The notes: generated from the letters alone by a model not told the origin. A stretch of 64,000 nt of DNA from Alphaproteobacteria bacterium (GCA_028281325.1 JANQKC010000026.1:62001-126000), one strand, 5' to 3'; shown: positions 9,127-18,092, counted from the stretch's first letter. Translations and numbers: made by a program.

Positions 9127-10236
9127 CTACGGATCGAGTTCGGCCGGACGGTCGCGCAGCAGGATCACCGGCAGCGCCGCGCTGCCCATCACGACCATCA
9201 GCATCATAATGTAGAGGTCCTGCGTCAGGACGCCAATTTTCAAGCCGACCGTCGCGGAAATCAACCCGAAGCTGAGGCGGTAGTTGAACAGCGCGCCGAT
9301 GAACCGCCCCGATGCGTTAACCAGCATCCGGCCCGGCACGGCCGATCCGATGAATTTCAACGAGCAGGCGACGACGAAGAGGATCGCGGCCGCGCCCAGC
9401 ACATCCCATGTCAGCAACCGGATATCGAATTGGGTACCCGCTTGCAGAAAAAAAACCGGACCGAACAGGCTGAACACCACCCCTTTCAGTTTCTCTTCCA
9501 GGATTTCGTGTTCTTCCATCACCTCCGACATCACGATCCCCAAGCCGAAGGCGATGATCGCGGGGTGAATGCCGCCGATACTCTCGGCCATGAATCCCAT
9601 GCCCACGAGCAGAACGAGCAAGAAACGCAGTTCCAGTTCGACGATCGATCCCTTGTACCGGCGGAAAATCCATTTCCCGAGGCGCGGCAGCCCCAACACC
9701 GTGGGGACGACGACGATCAGGAACAGCGCCGTGCCCCAGCCCAACTCGCCCAGCAGGACTGCCAGCAGCACCATGCTGATCACGTCGACCACCGAGGCGG
9801 CGGCAAGCAGCACCTGCCCCACTTCCTGATCCAACAAACCGCGGTCCTTGAGCGCGTGATAGACGAGCGCCAGCGACGTGGTCGACAAGCCGATCGCCAT
9901 CAAGCCGGACGTCAGCAGTTCGAGATCGAAGAGAAACCGGCAAACCAGAAACACGCCGATCATCGGCAGGAACAAGGAAAAGACGCCGATGACCACGCTG
10001 GCCCGCCAAGTGTTGCGCAGCCGGTTCACGTCGATCTCGAACCCGGCCATGAACATCAGCCCGAGCATGCCGAGATTGGCGAGGAAATGCAGCCAGTCGA
10101 GTTCGCCGATATCGGTGATGAAATAGGCCAGCATGATGCCAGCGAATATCTCGATGATCGCGCTCGAAATGTTCAATTCGAACGCGAGCGCGGCGGCGCC
10201 GACAAGCACGAGGGCGACGATCAGCGACGGGTCCAT
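9127..10236 (-). CDS. Cation:proton antiporter (CPA2, Kef-type membrane domain)
   Basis: The 369-residue protein is built of about 11-12 hydrophobic segments. The family pattern includes NLGMLGLMFMAGFEIDVNRLR (about 53-73), as in Na+/H+ exchanger-type (CPA2, KefB-like) proteins. It lacks the C-terminal TrkA-N/RCK regulatory domain of KefB/KefC, being only the transport core. The ATG at 10236 is preceded by a weak GGGGCGG. It is divergent from the ThDP enzyme at 10533 and 13 bases upstream of the metallophosphoesterase. Ion specificity (Na+ or K+) cannot be read from sequence. Confidence 0.85.
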   Translation of the reverse strand: MDPSLIVALVLVGAAALAFELNISSAIIEIFAGIMLAYFITDIGELDWLHFLANLGMLGLMFMAGFEIDVNRLRNTWRASVVIGVFSLFLPMIGVFLVCRFLFDLELLTSGLMAIGLSTTSLALVYHALKDRGLLDQEVGQVLLAAASVVDVISMVLLAVLLGELGWGTALFLIVVVPTVLGLPRLGKWIFRRYKGSIVELELRFLLVLLVGMGFMAESIGGIHPAIIAFGLGIVMSEVMEEHEILEEKLKGVVFSLFGPVFFLQAGTQFDIRLLTWDVLGAAAILFVVACSLKFIGSAVPGRMLVNASGRFIGALFNYRLSFGLISATVGLKIGVLTQDLYIMMLMVVMGSAALPVILLRDRPAELDP

Positions 10237-10532
10237 ACCGCCCCGTTGCGATCGTCTGCCGCATCAATCCGGTAACACCGCGCCGCCGCACGGCGCCTTT
10301 CCGATACCGCAACCATGGATATCGTGACAATCCCCTACCTAGTCGCCCGCTCCGGCCGTTCTGCGCGACCGAAAACCTTGATACAGCCCTCTAAAGCAAG
10401 TTGGCGGCGGAGGCAAATAAGATCGCCATCGCCTGTGACTTGCGCAAACCGGGCCCGGCGACTAAGGATTGTACACAAGACATCCGAGCGCAAGCGACCG
10501 CGCGACAATCGAACAGAATTGAGGAGTCCGTC
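10237..10532. other. Intergenic region between divergent antiporter and ThDP enzyme genes
   Basis: This 296-base stretch must hold promoters for both divergent genes. GAGGAG at 10521-10526 is the ribosome binding site of the ThDP gene. I see no strong palindrome, no hairpin followed by a T run and no convincing small gene in it. Confidence 0.5.
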
Positions 10533-12077
10533 ATGAATGGCGCCGAAAGCCTGGTGCATACGCTGCTGCAAGGCGGCGTCGACGTTTGCTTTACCAACCC
10601 CGGCACGTCCGAGATGCACTTCGTCGCCGCGCTCGACAAGATCGACGGAATGCGCTGCGTGCTCTGCCTGTTCGAAGGGGTCGTCAGCGGCGCGGCCGAC
10701 GGCTACGCCCGCATGACCGGCAAACCGGCAGCGACCCTGCTGCATCTGGGGCCAGGCCTCGGCAACGCGCTCGCCAACCTGCACAACGCCAAGAAGGCGC
10801 GCTCGCCGGTCGTGAACGTGGTCGGCGAGCATGCCACCTATCACATCCAGTACAACACGCCATTGACCTCGGACATCGCCGGGATCGCCGGGCCGGTGTC
10901 CGCCTGGGTAAAGGCGTCGCAGGATGCGCAATCGGTCGGGCCGGACGGCGCGGAAGCCATCGCCGCCGCCCGCACCGCGCCGGGGCAGATCGCGACCCTG
11001 ATCCTGCCGGCCAACACCGCCTGGGGCGACGACGGCGTCATCGGCACCGTCCCCGCCATCCCCGAGCGCGAAACGGTCGACGCGAACGATATCGACGCTG
11101 CGGCCGAGGTATTGAAAGGCGGCAAGCGCACGCTGCTGCTGCTCGGCGCCGGCGCGGTGTTCGAGGAACCGCTGGAACTGGCCGGCACCATCGCCGCCGC
11201 CACCAGCTGCGACGTTTTGGCGGAGGGCATGAATTCCCGGTTGCAGCGCGGCGCGGGCCGGCTGGCGGTCAATCGAATTCCCTACCCAGTGCCGCAGGCG
11301 CTGGACGTCCTGAAGCCTTACGAACGGATTCTGCTGGTCGGCGCGGGCCGGCCCGCCGCCTTCTTCGCCTATCCCAACTCGCCGAGCCTGCTGGCCCCGG
11401 AAGGCTGCGAGGTCATACCACTGGCCACGCCGGAACAGGATTGCACGGCCGCCTTGGCGGCGCTGGCCGATGCGGTGGGCGCCAAGCCGAACAGCGCAGC
11501 GCTGCAGCCGCTGGCGCGGCCGGACCGGCCGACCGGACCGATCACGCTGGAATCGATCGCGGCGGCCATCGGCGCGCTGTTGCCGGAGAACGCCGTGGTC
11601 GTCGACGAGAGCATCACCACCGGGCGGAATTTCTACCCGACGACGGCGGGCGCGCCGCCGCATGACTGGCTGCAGAACCGCGGCGGCTCGATCGGCCTCG
11701 GCCTGCCGATGGCGACCGGGGCCGCGGTCGCCTGCCCGGACCGAAAGGTGATCTGCCTCGAAAGCGACGGCAGCGGCATGTATAACCCGCAAGCCCTGTG
11801 GACGCAGGCGCGTGAGAATCTCGACGTGACGACGCTGGTCTTCGCGAACCGCGCCTACAACATCCTGAAGGGCGAATTGGCCAATGTCGGCGCGGGCAAC
11901 CCGGGGCCGCGCGCGCATGACATGCTGACGCTGGACCGTCCCGCCTTTGATTGGGTCAGCCTGGCCAAGGGTTTCGGCATCGAAGCCGAACTGGTCGACA
12001 ATGCCGACGACCTATGCCGCGCCTTCGAACGCGGCATCGCCGTCGACGGCCCCTATCTGGTCGAGGTCGTGATCTAA
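10533..12077 (+). CDS. Thiamine-diphosphate-dependent enzyme (acetolactate synthase large subunit-like)
   Basis: This 514-residue ThDP enzyme has the domain order of the POX/acetolactate synthase group. The N-terminal Pyr domain carries the catalytic glutamate in CLFEGVVSGAADGYARM (E48). A central domain follows, then a C-terminal PP domain with SDGSGMYNPQALW (about 414) and the Mg2+-binding Asn further on. The family includes benzoylformate decarboxylase, oxalyl-CoA decarboxylase and IlvB-like proteins of unknown function. No small regulatory subunit gene is adjacent, so it is probably not the biosynthetic IlvB. GAGGAG precedes the ATG at 10533; the frame is open upstream but has no good start. 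Its stop codon overlaps that of the convergent deaminase in the tetranucleotide CTAA. Confidence 0.85.
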   Translation: MNGAESLVHTLLQGGVDVCFTNPGTSEMHFVAALDKIDGMRCVLCLFEGVVSGAADGYARMTGKPAATLLHLGPGLGNALANLHNAKKARSPVVNVVGEHATYHIQYNTPLTSDIAGIAGPVSAWVKASQDAQSVGPDGAEAIAAARTAPGQIATLILPANTAWGDDGVIGTVPAIPERETVDANDIDAAAEVLKGGKRTLLLLGAGAVFEEPLELAGTIAAATSCDVLAEGMNSRLQRGAGRLAVNRIPYPVPQALDVLKPYERILLVGAGRPAAFFAYPNSPSLLAPEGCEVIPLATPEQDCTAALAALADAVGAKPNSAALQPLARPDRPTGPITLESIAAAIGALLPENAVVVDESITTGRNFYPTTAGAPPHDWLQNRGGSIGLGLPMATGAAVACPDRKVICLESDGSGMYNPQALWTQARENLDVTTLVFANRAYNILKGELANVGAGNPGPRAHDMLTLDRPAFDWVSLAKGFGIEAELVDNADDLCRAFERGIAVDGPYLVEVVI

Positions 12078-13306
12078 AGCCGCAACAGCTCGGGCGCCTG
12101 CCGCTGGAAAAGCCGCCGTCCGCGTTTGAAGGCGGTCAGCGGCGGGGCCACGACCGCGATGGTCTCCGCCGCGCTTTCGGCATTCCAGAGGACGAGATCG
12201 GCCGGATTGCCGACGGCGATGCCATAGGCTTCCCGCCGCATCGCGCGCGCCGGCCGTTCGGTGACCATCCGGAAACATTCGGTCAGTTCGTCGACCGTGC
12301 CGCGCTGGATCACATTCGCATACATGTTGACGATGCGGACCAGCGAGCAATCGCCGAAGGGCGTGAACGGATTCATGATGTTGTTGGTGGAAATCGTGCA
12401 GTTCGCGCCGAAGGCGTTCAGCGCATTCCCGTCGGCCACGCCGCGGATGACGTTGTAGTCCAGGTGGCGGCCGTTGTTGAACAGGTCCGTCGCCGGCAGC
12501 ACCGCGACCGACACGCCGGACTCGCCGAGACGCCGGCCGAGCGCCTCTAGCTCCTCCGGCGGCAAGCAGGAGTATTTGGAGCCGTGGCCGATCGCGACCC
12601 GGCCGCCCCAGCCCAACTTGTCGGTTAGATCGCAGACCTGGAAGATATCCAGGTCATGCGTCGTGTACCCACCGTCGAGATGGATATCCACGTCCACGTC
12701 ATACTCGCGCGCCAGCGCGAAAATCCGCTCGATCTGCGCCGGCCGGTCGGTATCGTAGCGCGGCGCCCCGCCGACGACGGGCGCGCCCCGTTCCAGCGCC
12801 GCGACCACATTTTCCTCGCCGCCGGGGCTGTTGGTCCAACCTTCTTGCAGAAAGGCGCAAAGCTGCAGGTCGATGCCCCAGGCGTAGTCGTTCGCGAGTT
12901 GTTCGATCGCCTCATACCCACGCAGCCCGACATTGGGGTCCACCTCCACATGGGTCCGCATATGCGTAACGCCATTCAACAAGCATTGCTCCAACGTATC
13001 GCGCGCACGGGCATAGATATCTTCGACCGTGAAGGTATGCTTAATCGCCGCGGTGCGTTTCATGTGATCGGTGGACTTGCGATCCGCCGGCGGTTCACAG
13101 CGATCGAGAATCCGCGCCTTGTCGAGATGGAAATGACTTTCCACCAACCCCGGCGACACGAAACGCCCGGCGGCGTGAACCGTGTCGCCGCCGTCGGGCA
13201 ATCCGGTCTCAAGCGCAACGATCCGGCCGTCCTCGACGCCGATATCGACGGTCGGCTCGTCCGGCCCAGCTAGCCGTGCGTTCCGGATGACGAGATCCAA
13301 GGTCAT
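12074..13306 (-). CDS. Cytosine-deaminase-like amidohydrolase (CodA family)
   Basis: The 410-residue amidohydrolase has HFHLDKA at 58-64 as its first metal-binding motif, EVDP (about 118), the later histidine in GHGSKYS, and the catalytic aspartate in ATDLF. This is the cytosine deaminase/isoguanine deaminase layout. The frame extends 20 codons further upstream, but ATG 13306 follows GAAAGGATCGG at good spacing and begins the typical MTLDLVIRNARL strand. It is divergent from an N-carbamoyl-amino-acid hydrolase and a PyrE-like gene (13462-15449), which supports a role in degradation of a pyrimidine, hydantoin or related N-heterocycle. The exact substrate is unknown. Confidence 0.85.
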   Translation of the reverse strand: MTLDLVIRNARLAGPDEPTVDIGVEDGRIVALETGLPDGGDTVHAAGRFVSPGLVESHFHLDKARILDRCEPPADRKSTDHMKRTAAIKHTFTVEDIYARARDTLEQCLLNGVTHMRTHVEVDPNVGLRGYEAIEQLANDYAWGIDLQLCAFLQEGWTNSPGGEENVVAALERGAPVVGGAPRYDTDRPAQIERIFALAREYDVDVDIHLDGGYTTHDLDIFQVCDLTDKLGWGGRVAIGHGSKYSCLPPEELEALGRRLGESGVSVAVLPATDLFNNGRHLDYNVIRGVADGNALNAFGANCTISTNNIMNPFTPFGDCSLVRIVNMYANVIQRGTVDELTECFRMVTERPARAMRREAYGIAVGNPADLVLWNAESAAETIAVVAPPLTAFKRGRRLFQRQAPELLRL

Positions 13307-13461
13307 GGTCCGATCCTTTCGTGGCGGCGGCGAGAAGCGCCGAAACATCGCAATTCTACGCCGCAATCGTGATCACGCGTCAATGTCGAACGATTGTCAT
13401 TAATCTTGCCTAAAGACGAACGCGGCAGGATGATGGGGGTTTTCCCGGATTGGATGGAACG

Positions 13462-14760
13462 ATGTCCGAGACGAATTTAGCCAGGGATTGGATGGTCTCG
13501 AACGACCTTCGGGACTGGACGATCGATATCTTCGACACGCTGTACAAGCAATCCTTCGACGGTGTCGGCGTCTCGCGCGCCACCTATGGCGACGGCGAGA
13601 CCAAGGCGATGGAGGTGATCGCTGATCGGGCCGATCAGGAAGGCCTCGACGTCAGCTACGACGCGGCGGCCAATCTCATCATTTCGCTGCCCGGCGAAGC
13701 GCCGGATCAGCCTTTCGTCGCCTGCGGATCGCATTTGGATTCGGTCCCCGAGGGCGGAAATTTCGACGGGGCGGCCGGGGTCATCGCGGGCCTTCTGTCG
13801 CTGGTGCAACTCCGCCGCAAGGGTGTCACACCGCCGCGCACGATCAAGGTGATGGGGTTGCGGGGCGAGGAAAGCGCGTGGTTCGGGCATTGTTACCTGG
13901 GATCGCGCGCCCTGTTCGGCGGCCTCGAACCGGAGGACATGACCCTGCCGCACCGCACCACCGGCGATCCCCTGATCGACTACATGCGGACCGCCGGCGC
14001 GGACGTGCAGCAGCTTCAATCGGGCAACGCCCTCCTCAGACCGCAGGACATCGCCTGCTTCTTCGAACTGCATATCGAGCAGGGACCGGTCATGGTCGCG
14101 CGCGGCATTCCCGTCGGCATCGTCACCGGCATCCGCGGCAACAATCGCCATCCGAATGCAAGTTGTACCGGCGAAGCGGCCCATTCCGGCGCGGTGCCGC
14201 GCTGGCTCCGCCATGACACCGTGTTCGCGGCGTCGGAATTGGTCACCCGCCTCGACCGGCACTGGCAAGCCTTGCTGGAACAGGGCGAGGATTTGGTGGT
14301 CACCGTCGGCATCATCGGCACCAACCCGGACGAACACGCCATGAGCCGTGTGCCCGGCCATATCAATTTCAGCCTGGAATACCGAAGCCAATCGAAGGAA
14401 CTGCTGCGCGAGTTCGAAGAACTTGTGCATGACGAGGCGCGGATCATCCAGCGCCTGCGGAAAGTCTCCTTCGACCTCGGCCCGCCGGTCGAAACCGAGC
14501 CGGCGATGATGGACGCTCGGCTGGTCGCCCATCTGTCGAGCCTGTGCCAGAAGCTGGACATCGACCATGAGCAGCTACCGTCGGGCGCGGGGCATGACGC
14601 CGCAATCTTCGCCAACGAAGGCGTGCCATCGGCTATGATCTTCGTGCGCAACGAGAACGGCTCCCACAATCCGGACGAGGCCATGGACTATGACGACTTC
14701 TTCCTGGGGACCGAGGTCCTGTTGAACGGATTGCTGACGGCGCCGGAGGCCCTGACATGA
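13462..14760 (+). CDS. Zn-dependent amidase/carbamoylase (M20, HyuC/AllC-like)
   Basis: The 432-residue protein belongs to the M20 hydantoinase/carbamoylase group, which cleaves N-carbamoyl-L-amino acids, beta-ureidopropionate or allantoate. Metal ligand motifs are GSHLDSVPEGGNFDGA (H91, D102), RGEESAWFG (about 135) and ELHIEQGPV (about 195), with SGAGHDA near the end. The frame is open from a TTG at 13450, but the ATG at 13462 with GGATGG just upstream is the better start. It overlaps the phosphoribosyltransferase gene by ATGA, so the two are translationally coupled. The pairing with a CodA-like deaminase suggests breakdown of a ureide. Confidence 0.9.
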   Translation: MSETNLARDWMVSNDLRDWTIDIFDTLYKQSFDGVGVSRATYGDGETKAMEVIADRADQEGLDVSYDAAANLIISLPGEAPDQPFVACGSHLDSVPEGGNFDGAAGVIAGLLSLVQLRRKGVTPPRTIKVMGLRGEESAWFGHCYLGSRALFGGLEPEDMTLPHRTTGDPLIDYMRTAGADVQQLQSGNALLRPQDIACFFELHIEQGPVMVARGIPVGIVTGIRGNNRHPNASCTGEAAHSGAVPRWLRHDTVFAASELVTRLDRHWQALLEQGEDLVVTVGIIGTNPDEHAMSRVPGHINFSLEYRSQSKELLREFEELVHDEARIIQRLRKVSFDLGPPVETEPAMMDARLVAHLSSLCQKLDIDHEQLPSGAGHDAAIFANEGVPSAMIFVRNENGSHNPDEAMDYDDFFLGTEVLLNGLLTAPEALT

Positions 14761-15449
14761 CGAACGATCCCACCCTGGGGGCGCGAACCGCGCAGATCCT
14801 GCTGGACACCAGGTCGGTCCTGTTCCGGCCCGACCAACCCTTCTTCTTTTCTTCCGGCTGGGCCAGCCCGGTCTTCGTCGACTGCAAGCGGCTGATCTCC
14901 TATCCGCTGGCGCGGGAGGCGATCATCGACCTTTCCGTCCGCAAGATCCTGTCGATGGTCGGCTACGAAGCGCTCGACGTGATCGCGGGCGGCGAAGGCG
15001 GCGGCATGCCCTTCGCCGCGATCATTGCCGACCGACTGCACCTGCCGCTGGTTGTGGCCCGGCGGCAGTCCAAGGGGATCGGCCGTTACGCACAGATGGA
15101 CGGCACCTTCAAAGAAGGCAGCCGGGTCCTGCTGGTCGACGACGTGACGACCGACGGGCGCACCAAAGCCAGCTTCTGCAACGGCCTGAAACGGGCCGGC
15201 GCCGACGTACGGCACGCTTTCGTGATCTTCAAATACGGCATCTTCGACCATCAGGTGCCGGACATGCAGGAGTTGGGCATCAACCTGTTCTCGCTCGCCA
15301 CCTGGACCGAAGTCCTGGCGGTCGCCCGCGACCGGGAAGCTTTCAGCGAAGATACATTGGCCGGGATCGAGTCCTATATCGCCGACCCTATTGCCTGGTC
15401 CGAGCGGCATGGCGGCATCGGCCGCGACGCCGTTACGCCGACCGCATAA
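14757..15449 (+). CDS. Orotate phosphoribosyltransferase-like protein
   Basis: The 230-residue protein has a type I phosphoribosyltransferase fold. The PRPP-binding loop LLVDDVTTDGRT is at 125-136 and the OPRT lysine region RRQSKGIG at about 102-109. FFFSSGWASPVFVDCK near the N terminus is the usual OPRT entry (FxxxSGxxSPxYxDxR). It is coupled (ATGA overlap) to the carbamoylase gene and not to pyrimidine biosynthesis genes. It may salvage a pyrimidine-like base released by the neighbouring catabolic enzymes, or it may be the cell's PyrE; the window alone cannot decide. Confidence 0.85.
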   Translation: MTNDPTLGARTAQILLDTRSVLFRPDQPFFFSSGWASPVFVDCKRLISYPLAREAIIDLSVRKILSMVGYEALDVIAGGEGGGMPFAAIIADRLHLPLVVARRQSKGIGRYAQMDGTFKEGSRVLLVDDVTTDGRTKASFCNGLKRAGADVRHAFVIFKYGIFDHQVPDMQELGINLFSLATWTEVLAVARDREAFSEDTLAGIESYIADPIAWSERHGGIGRDAVTPTA

Positions 15450-15464
15450 TCGATCGGAACGGTC

Positions 15465-16064
15465 TTAAGACTTACTGCCGTCGAGGGTGGAGAGCGCTTC
15501 GATCACCGCGTCGGGATCGGGCCGCTGCGTAAAATGCGCTTCCGCATAGACGCCGCGCACGACGCCGGCTGCATCGAGCACGACGATTGTCGGATATGCG
15601 ATGCCGTACCCGAAAGCGCCGGGAGCGTGTTCGTTGTTGAATACGTTGAAGGCCCGGATAGCCTCCGACTTCGGATCGGACAACATCGTGAACCCGATCT
15701 TCCGCCGCTTTGCGAAGCGGTCCAGCGTCTCGACCGGGTCGTAACTGACGGTGGCGACGGTATAGCCGAGGTCGGTGATCTCTTTCAAACGCTTGTTCCA
15801 GGCGACCGCCTGGATCTTGCAGAAGGGTCACCAGTCGAAGGATCGCGTAAACAGGATGATCAGTCCGCGATCACCGGTCAGGTTTTCCCGGCTGCGCGGA
15901 TCGCCGTTTTGATCCTGTACCGTCAATGCATGCGGGCTGGGCGCGCCAACCGCCGGACCACGCTCCGCCGCCGCGGCAGGCAAGGTCAGCCCGATAGCCA
16001 CCAGCAGGGCTGCGAAAGCCGGCGCCATTCCGGCGAATACACTCTTATTCAGCCATGGAATCAC
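15465..16064 (-). CDS. Secreted redoxin (peroxiredoxin/thioredoxin-like) selenoprotein, TGA read as Sec79
   Basis: The frame gives 199 residues if the single in-frame TGA at 15828-15830 is decoded as selenocysteine. It starts at GTG 16064 (GAGG nine bases upstream). It has a signal peptide (hydrophobic core about 13-30, cleavage near AAAA-ERG) and the mature AhpC/TSA-type fold: GAPSPHALTVQDQNG, LIILFTRSFDW, then U79-P-F-C82, and YPTIVVLDAAGVV. The TGA falls exactly at the N-terminal cysteine of the CxxC centre, and both sides of it continue the same family without any frame shift. A SECIS-like hairpin lies just downstream (15797-15814). The alternative is a nonsense mutation of a Cys codon; the hairpin and intact downstream coding argue against it. 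It lies upstream of no gene on its strand and converges on the PyrE-like gene. Confidence 0.85.
15797..15814 (-). promoter_or_regulatory. Predicted bacterial SECIS hairpin
   Basis: In the mRNA sense the 14 bases after UGA are followed by the stem UCCAGGC, loop GGUC and GCCUGGA, seven perfect base pairs closing a tetraloop. The apical loop begins 21 bases after the UGA. In Escherichia coli fdhF the SECIS element also presents a GGUC apical loop, at about 19 bases after UGA, and the loop G and U contact SelB (established knowledge). The stem lies inside codons for IQAVAW, as bacterial SECIS elements do. Confidence 0.75.
15828..15830 (-). other. In-frame UGA selenocysteine codon
   Basis: On the minus strand this TGA separates the codons for FTRSFDW from those for PFCKIQAVAW. 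It stands where homologous redoxins carry the first Cys of WCPxC. No other in-frame stop occurs between GTG 16064 and the final TAG/TAA-class stop at 15465. Confidence 0.8.
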
Positions 16065-16166
16065 GATAGACGTCCTCGATCCGACTCAACCAATCACCGT
16101 CCAATCTATGATCCTTTAGAAATGAATCAATAGGATAATACGACCCGAACACGATCTCGTTACCGT

Positions 16167-17810
16167 CTATGAACCGAGCGCTTTGGGCCCTTGGACGAAG
16201 CGCCACTCATGCGCCAGGCCCAGATAGATGCCGGCGCACATGACCAACAGGACCAGTGTGAAAGGCAGCCCTACCGTAATGGCCGCAGCCTGAAGGGCGC
16301 CCAGCGCATCACCGCCGCCGCCGAACAGCAGAGCGCCCGCGATGACCCCCTCCATGGTCGCCCAAAAAATCCTTTGCGGTACGGGTGCGTCGAGTTTGCC
16401 GCCCGACGTGATGCTATCGACCACCAGCGATCCGGAATCGGACGAGGTGACGAAAAACACCAGCACCAGCACGATGGCGATGAACGAGGAGATGCTTGCC
16501 ACGGGCAGGTTTTGCAGCATCTGGAACATGGCGAGCGACACCTCGCTGATGCCATCGGCCAACGCACCGATCTCGTTCTGCGCCTGGTCCAGGGCCGAGC
16601 CACCGAAGCTCGCCATCCAGACGAGCGTGACCAAGGTCGGGACGAGCAGCACGGCAATGAGGAATTCCCGAACCGTGCGGCCCTTTGAGATGCGGGCGAT
16701 AAACATGCCGACAAAGGGCGACCAGGAAATCCACCACGCCCAGTAGAACACCGTCCAGCCGTGGAAGAACTTCTCGTCCTCGCGACCGATCCAATTGCTC
16801 AAGGGGATGATGGTTTCGGCATAGGCGACTGCCGTCGTGCCCAATGTCGTAAAGATAGCGATCGTGGGTCCAGCCAGAATGACGAACAACAGAAGCAATA
16901 CGGCGAGCCCCATATTGACGTTGCTCAACACCTTCACGCCCCCGTCGAGACCGCGTACGACGGAGATGACGGCAACGAAGGTAACGCCGAAGATGATGGC
17001 GATCTGCGTCGCGATGCCGCTATCGATTCCGAAAAGAAATTTGAGGCCGCTGGCGGCCTGTTGCGCGCCGAATCCCAGGGAGGTGGCGAGCCCGAATATG
17101 GTGGCGAGCACGGCGACAATATCGATCACATGGCCGAACCAGCCCCACGATCGATCCTTTATCAGGGGAAAAAAGCCGGACCGGATGGTCAGTGGCAACC
17201 CTTTGTTATAGGTGAAGAAAGCCAGCGATAGCCCGACCACGGCATAGATCGCCCAGGGATGCAGCCCCCAATGGAACATGGTCGCGCCCATTGCCGCATC
17301 GGCGCCCTGCGGCGTGTGGGGCGGCGCGTTGAGCGGCGTGCCGTACCAGTTGGTGTAGTAGGCGGTAGGCTCGGCGACGCTCCAGAACATCAGCCCGATC
17401 CCCATCCCGGCGGCGAACAGCATGGAAAACCATGACAAGGTCGAGAATTCCGGCCTGGCGTCGACGCCGCCGAGGCGGATTTTCCCGAACGGCAGGAAGA
17501 TCAGCGCGAGACAGAAGAGGACAAAAAAATTGCCGCCGACCATGAACAGCCAGTCGAAATGGGCGATGGACCATCCCTTGGCGCCGTCGAAAACCGCCTT
17601 TGCCGACTCAGGCGCCATCAGGGTGCCGAGCACGAAAACCAGAATCATCGCGGCCGTGATCCAGAAAACCGGATGATGGAGGTCCATCCCCCAACGCCGC
17701 AGATTGTCCTGTCCAATATGATAGTCCGTTAGATACCGGTCCGGAATGGTTGCCTCCCTTCGGCCGGGGGCGTCGACCCGATTCCGCCGCCCCCTAATCA
17801 CGGTGTCCAC
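16167..17810 (-). CDS. BCCT-family betaine/carnitine/choline transporter
   Basis: The 547-residue transporter has about 12 membrane segments. The BCCT signature occurs as GMGIGLMFWSVAEPTAYY (about 135-152) and the later tryptophan-rich stretch WAWWISWSPFVGMFIARISKGRTVREF lies at about 355. Members import quaternary ammonium compounds (glycine betaine, carnitine, choline, DMSP) with Na+ or H+. The N-terminal hydrophilic lead (DRYLTDYHIGQDNLRRWGMD) is seen in alphaproteobacterial members. The start at GTG 17810 is uncertain, because no strong ribosome binding site precedes it. The substrate is not defined by neighbours. Confidence 0.9.
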   Translation of the reverse strand: MDTVIRGRRNRVDAPGRREATIPDRYLTDYHIGQDNLRRWGMDLHHPVFWITAAMILVFVLGTLMAPESAKAVFDGAKGWSIAHFDWLFMVGGNFFVLFCLALIFLPFGKIRLGGVDARPEFSTLSWFSMLFAAGMGIGLMFWSVAEPTAYYTNWYGTPLNAPPHTPQGADAAMGATMFHWGLHPWAIYAVVGLSLAFFTYNKGLPLTIRSGFFPLIKDRSWGWFGHVIDIVAVLATIFGLATSLGFGAQQAASGLKFLFGIDSGIATQIAIIFGVTFVAVISVVRGLDGGVKVLSNVNMGLAVLLLLFVILAGPTIAIFTTLGTTAVAYAETIIPLSNWIGREDEKFFHGWTVFYWAWWISWSPFVGMFIARISKGRTVREFLIAVLLVPTLVTLVWMASFGGSALDQAQNEIGALADGISEVSLAMFQMLQNLPVASISSFIAIVLVLVFFVTSSDSGSLVVDSITSGGKLDAPVPQRIFWATMEGVIAGALLFGGGGDALGALQAAAITVGLPFTLVLLVMCAGIYLGLAHEWRFVQGPKALGS

Positions 17811-18092
17811 CTAGGTCTCTTCCAACAGCGTCACCGCCTCGTCATCGTTGTCGTGTAGCGCGTTGCCCTTTGCGCTCGTCGCGTATGTGCAAAGGCCTGG
17901 ATACGGTCGAGAATGGGCTTCACGACGATCGTAACGGGCGACTGCCGGATCGACCGCGGCGCTCTTGATCTTCGAATGGCTTCTCTCCGCAACACGAAAA
18001 AACCGGTCCTCCCGGCGGAGCGATGTCCGCGCGCCAAAACCCTGCCTATCGGCATCCGTCCGCGCTTGGATTGCCGATCAAGACCGGCGGAT
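17811..18092. other. Intergenic region with no recognised feature
   Basis: This 282-base gap lies between the BCCT gene start and the end of the hydroxyacid dehydrogenase gene, both on the minus strand. It should carry the BCCT promoter and the end of the upstream transcript. Open frames here are shadows and show no family resemblance. Confidence 0.4.

Noticed and set aside
15472-15831. A separate 119-codon frame on the minus strand inside the redoxin gene
   Set aside because: Different frame, no family resemblance; the true frame is the one interrupted by TGA.
15465-16064. The redoxin as a frameshifted or nonsense pseudogene
   Set aside because: Both halves are in one frame, the downstream part is fully conserved in character, and a SECIS-type hairpin is present; selenocysteine is the simpler reading, though genome-wide sel genes could not be checked.
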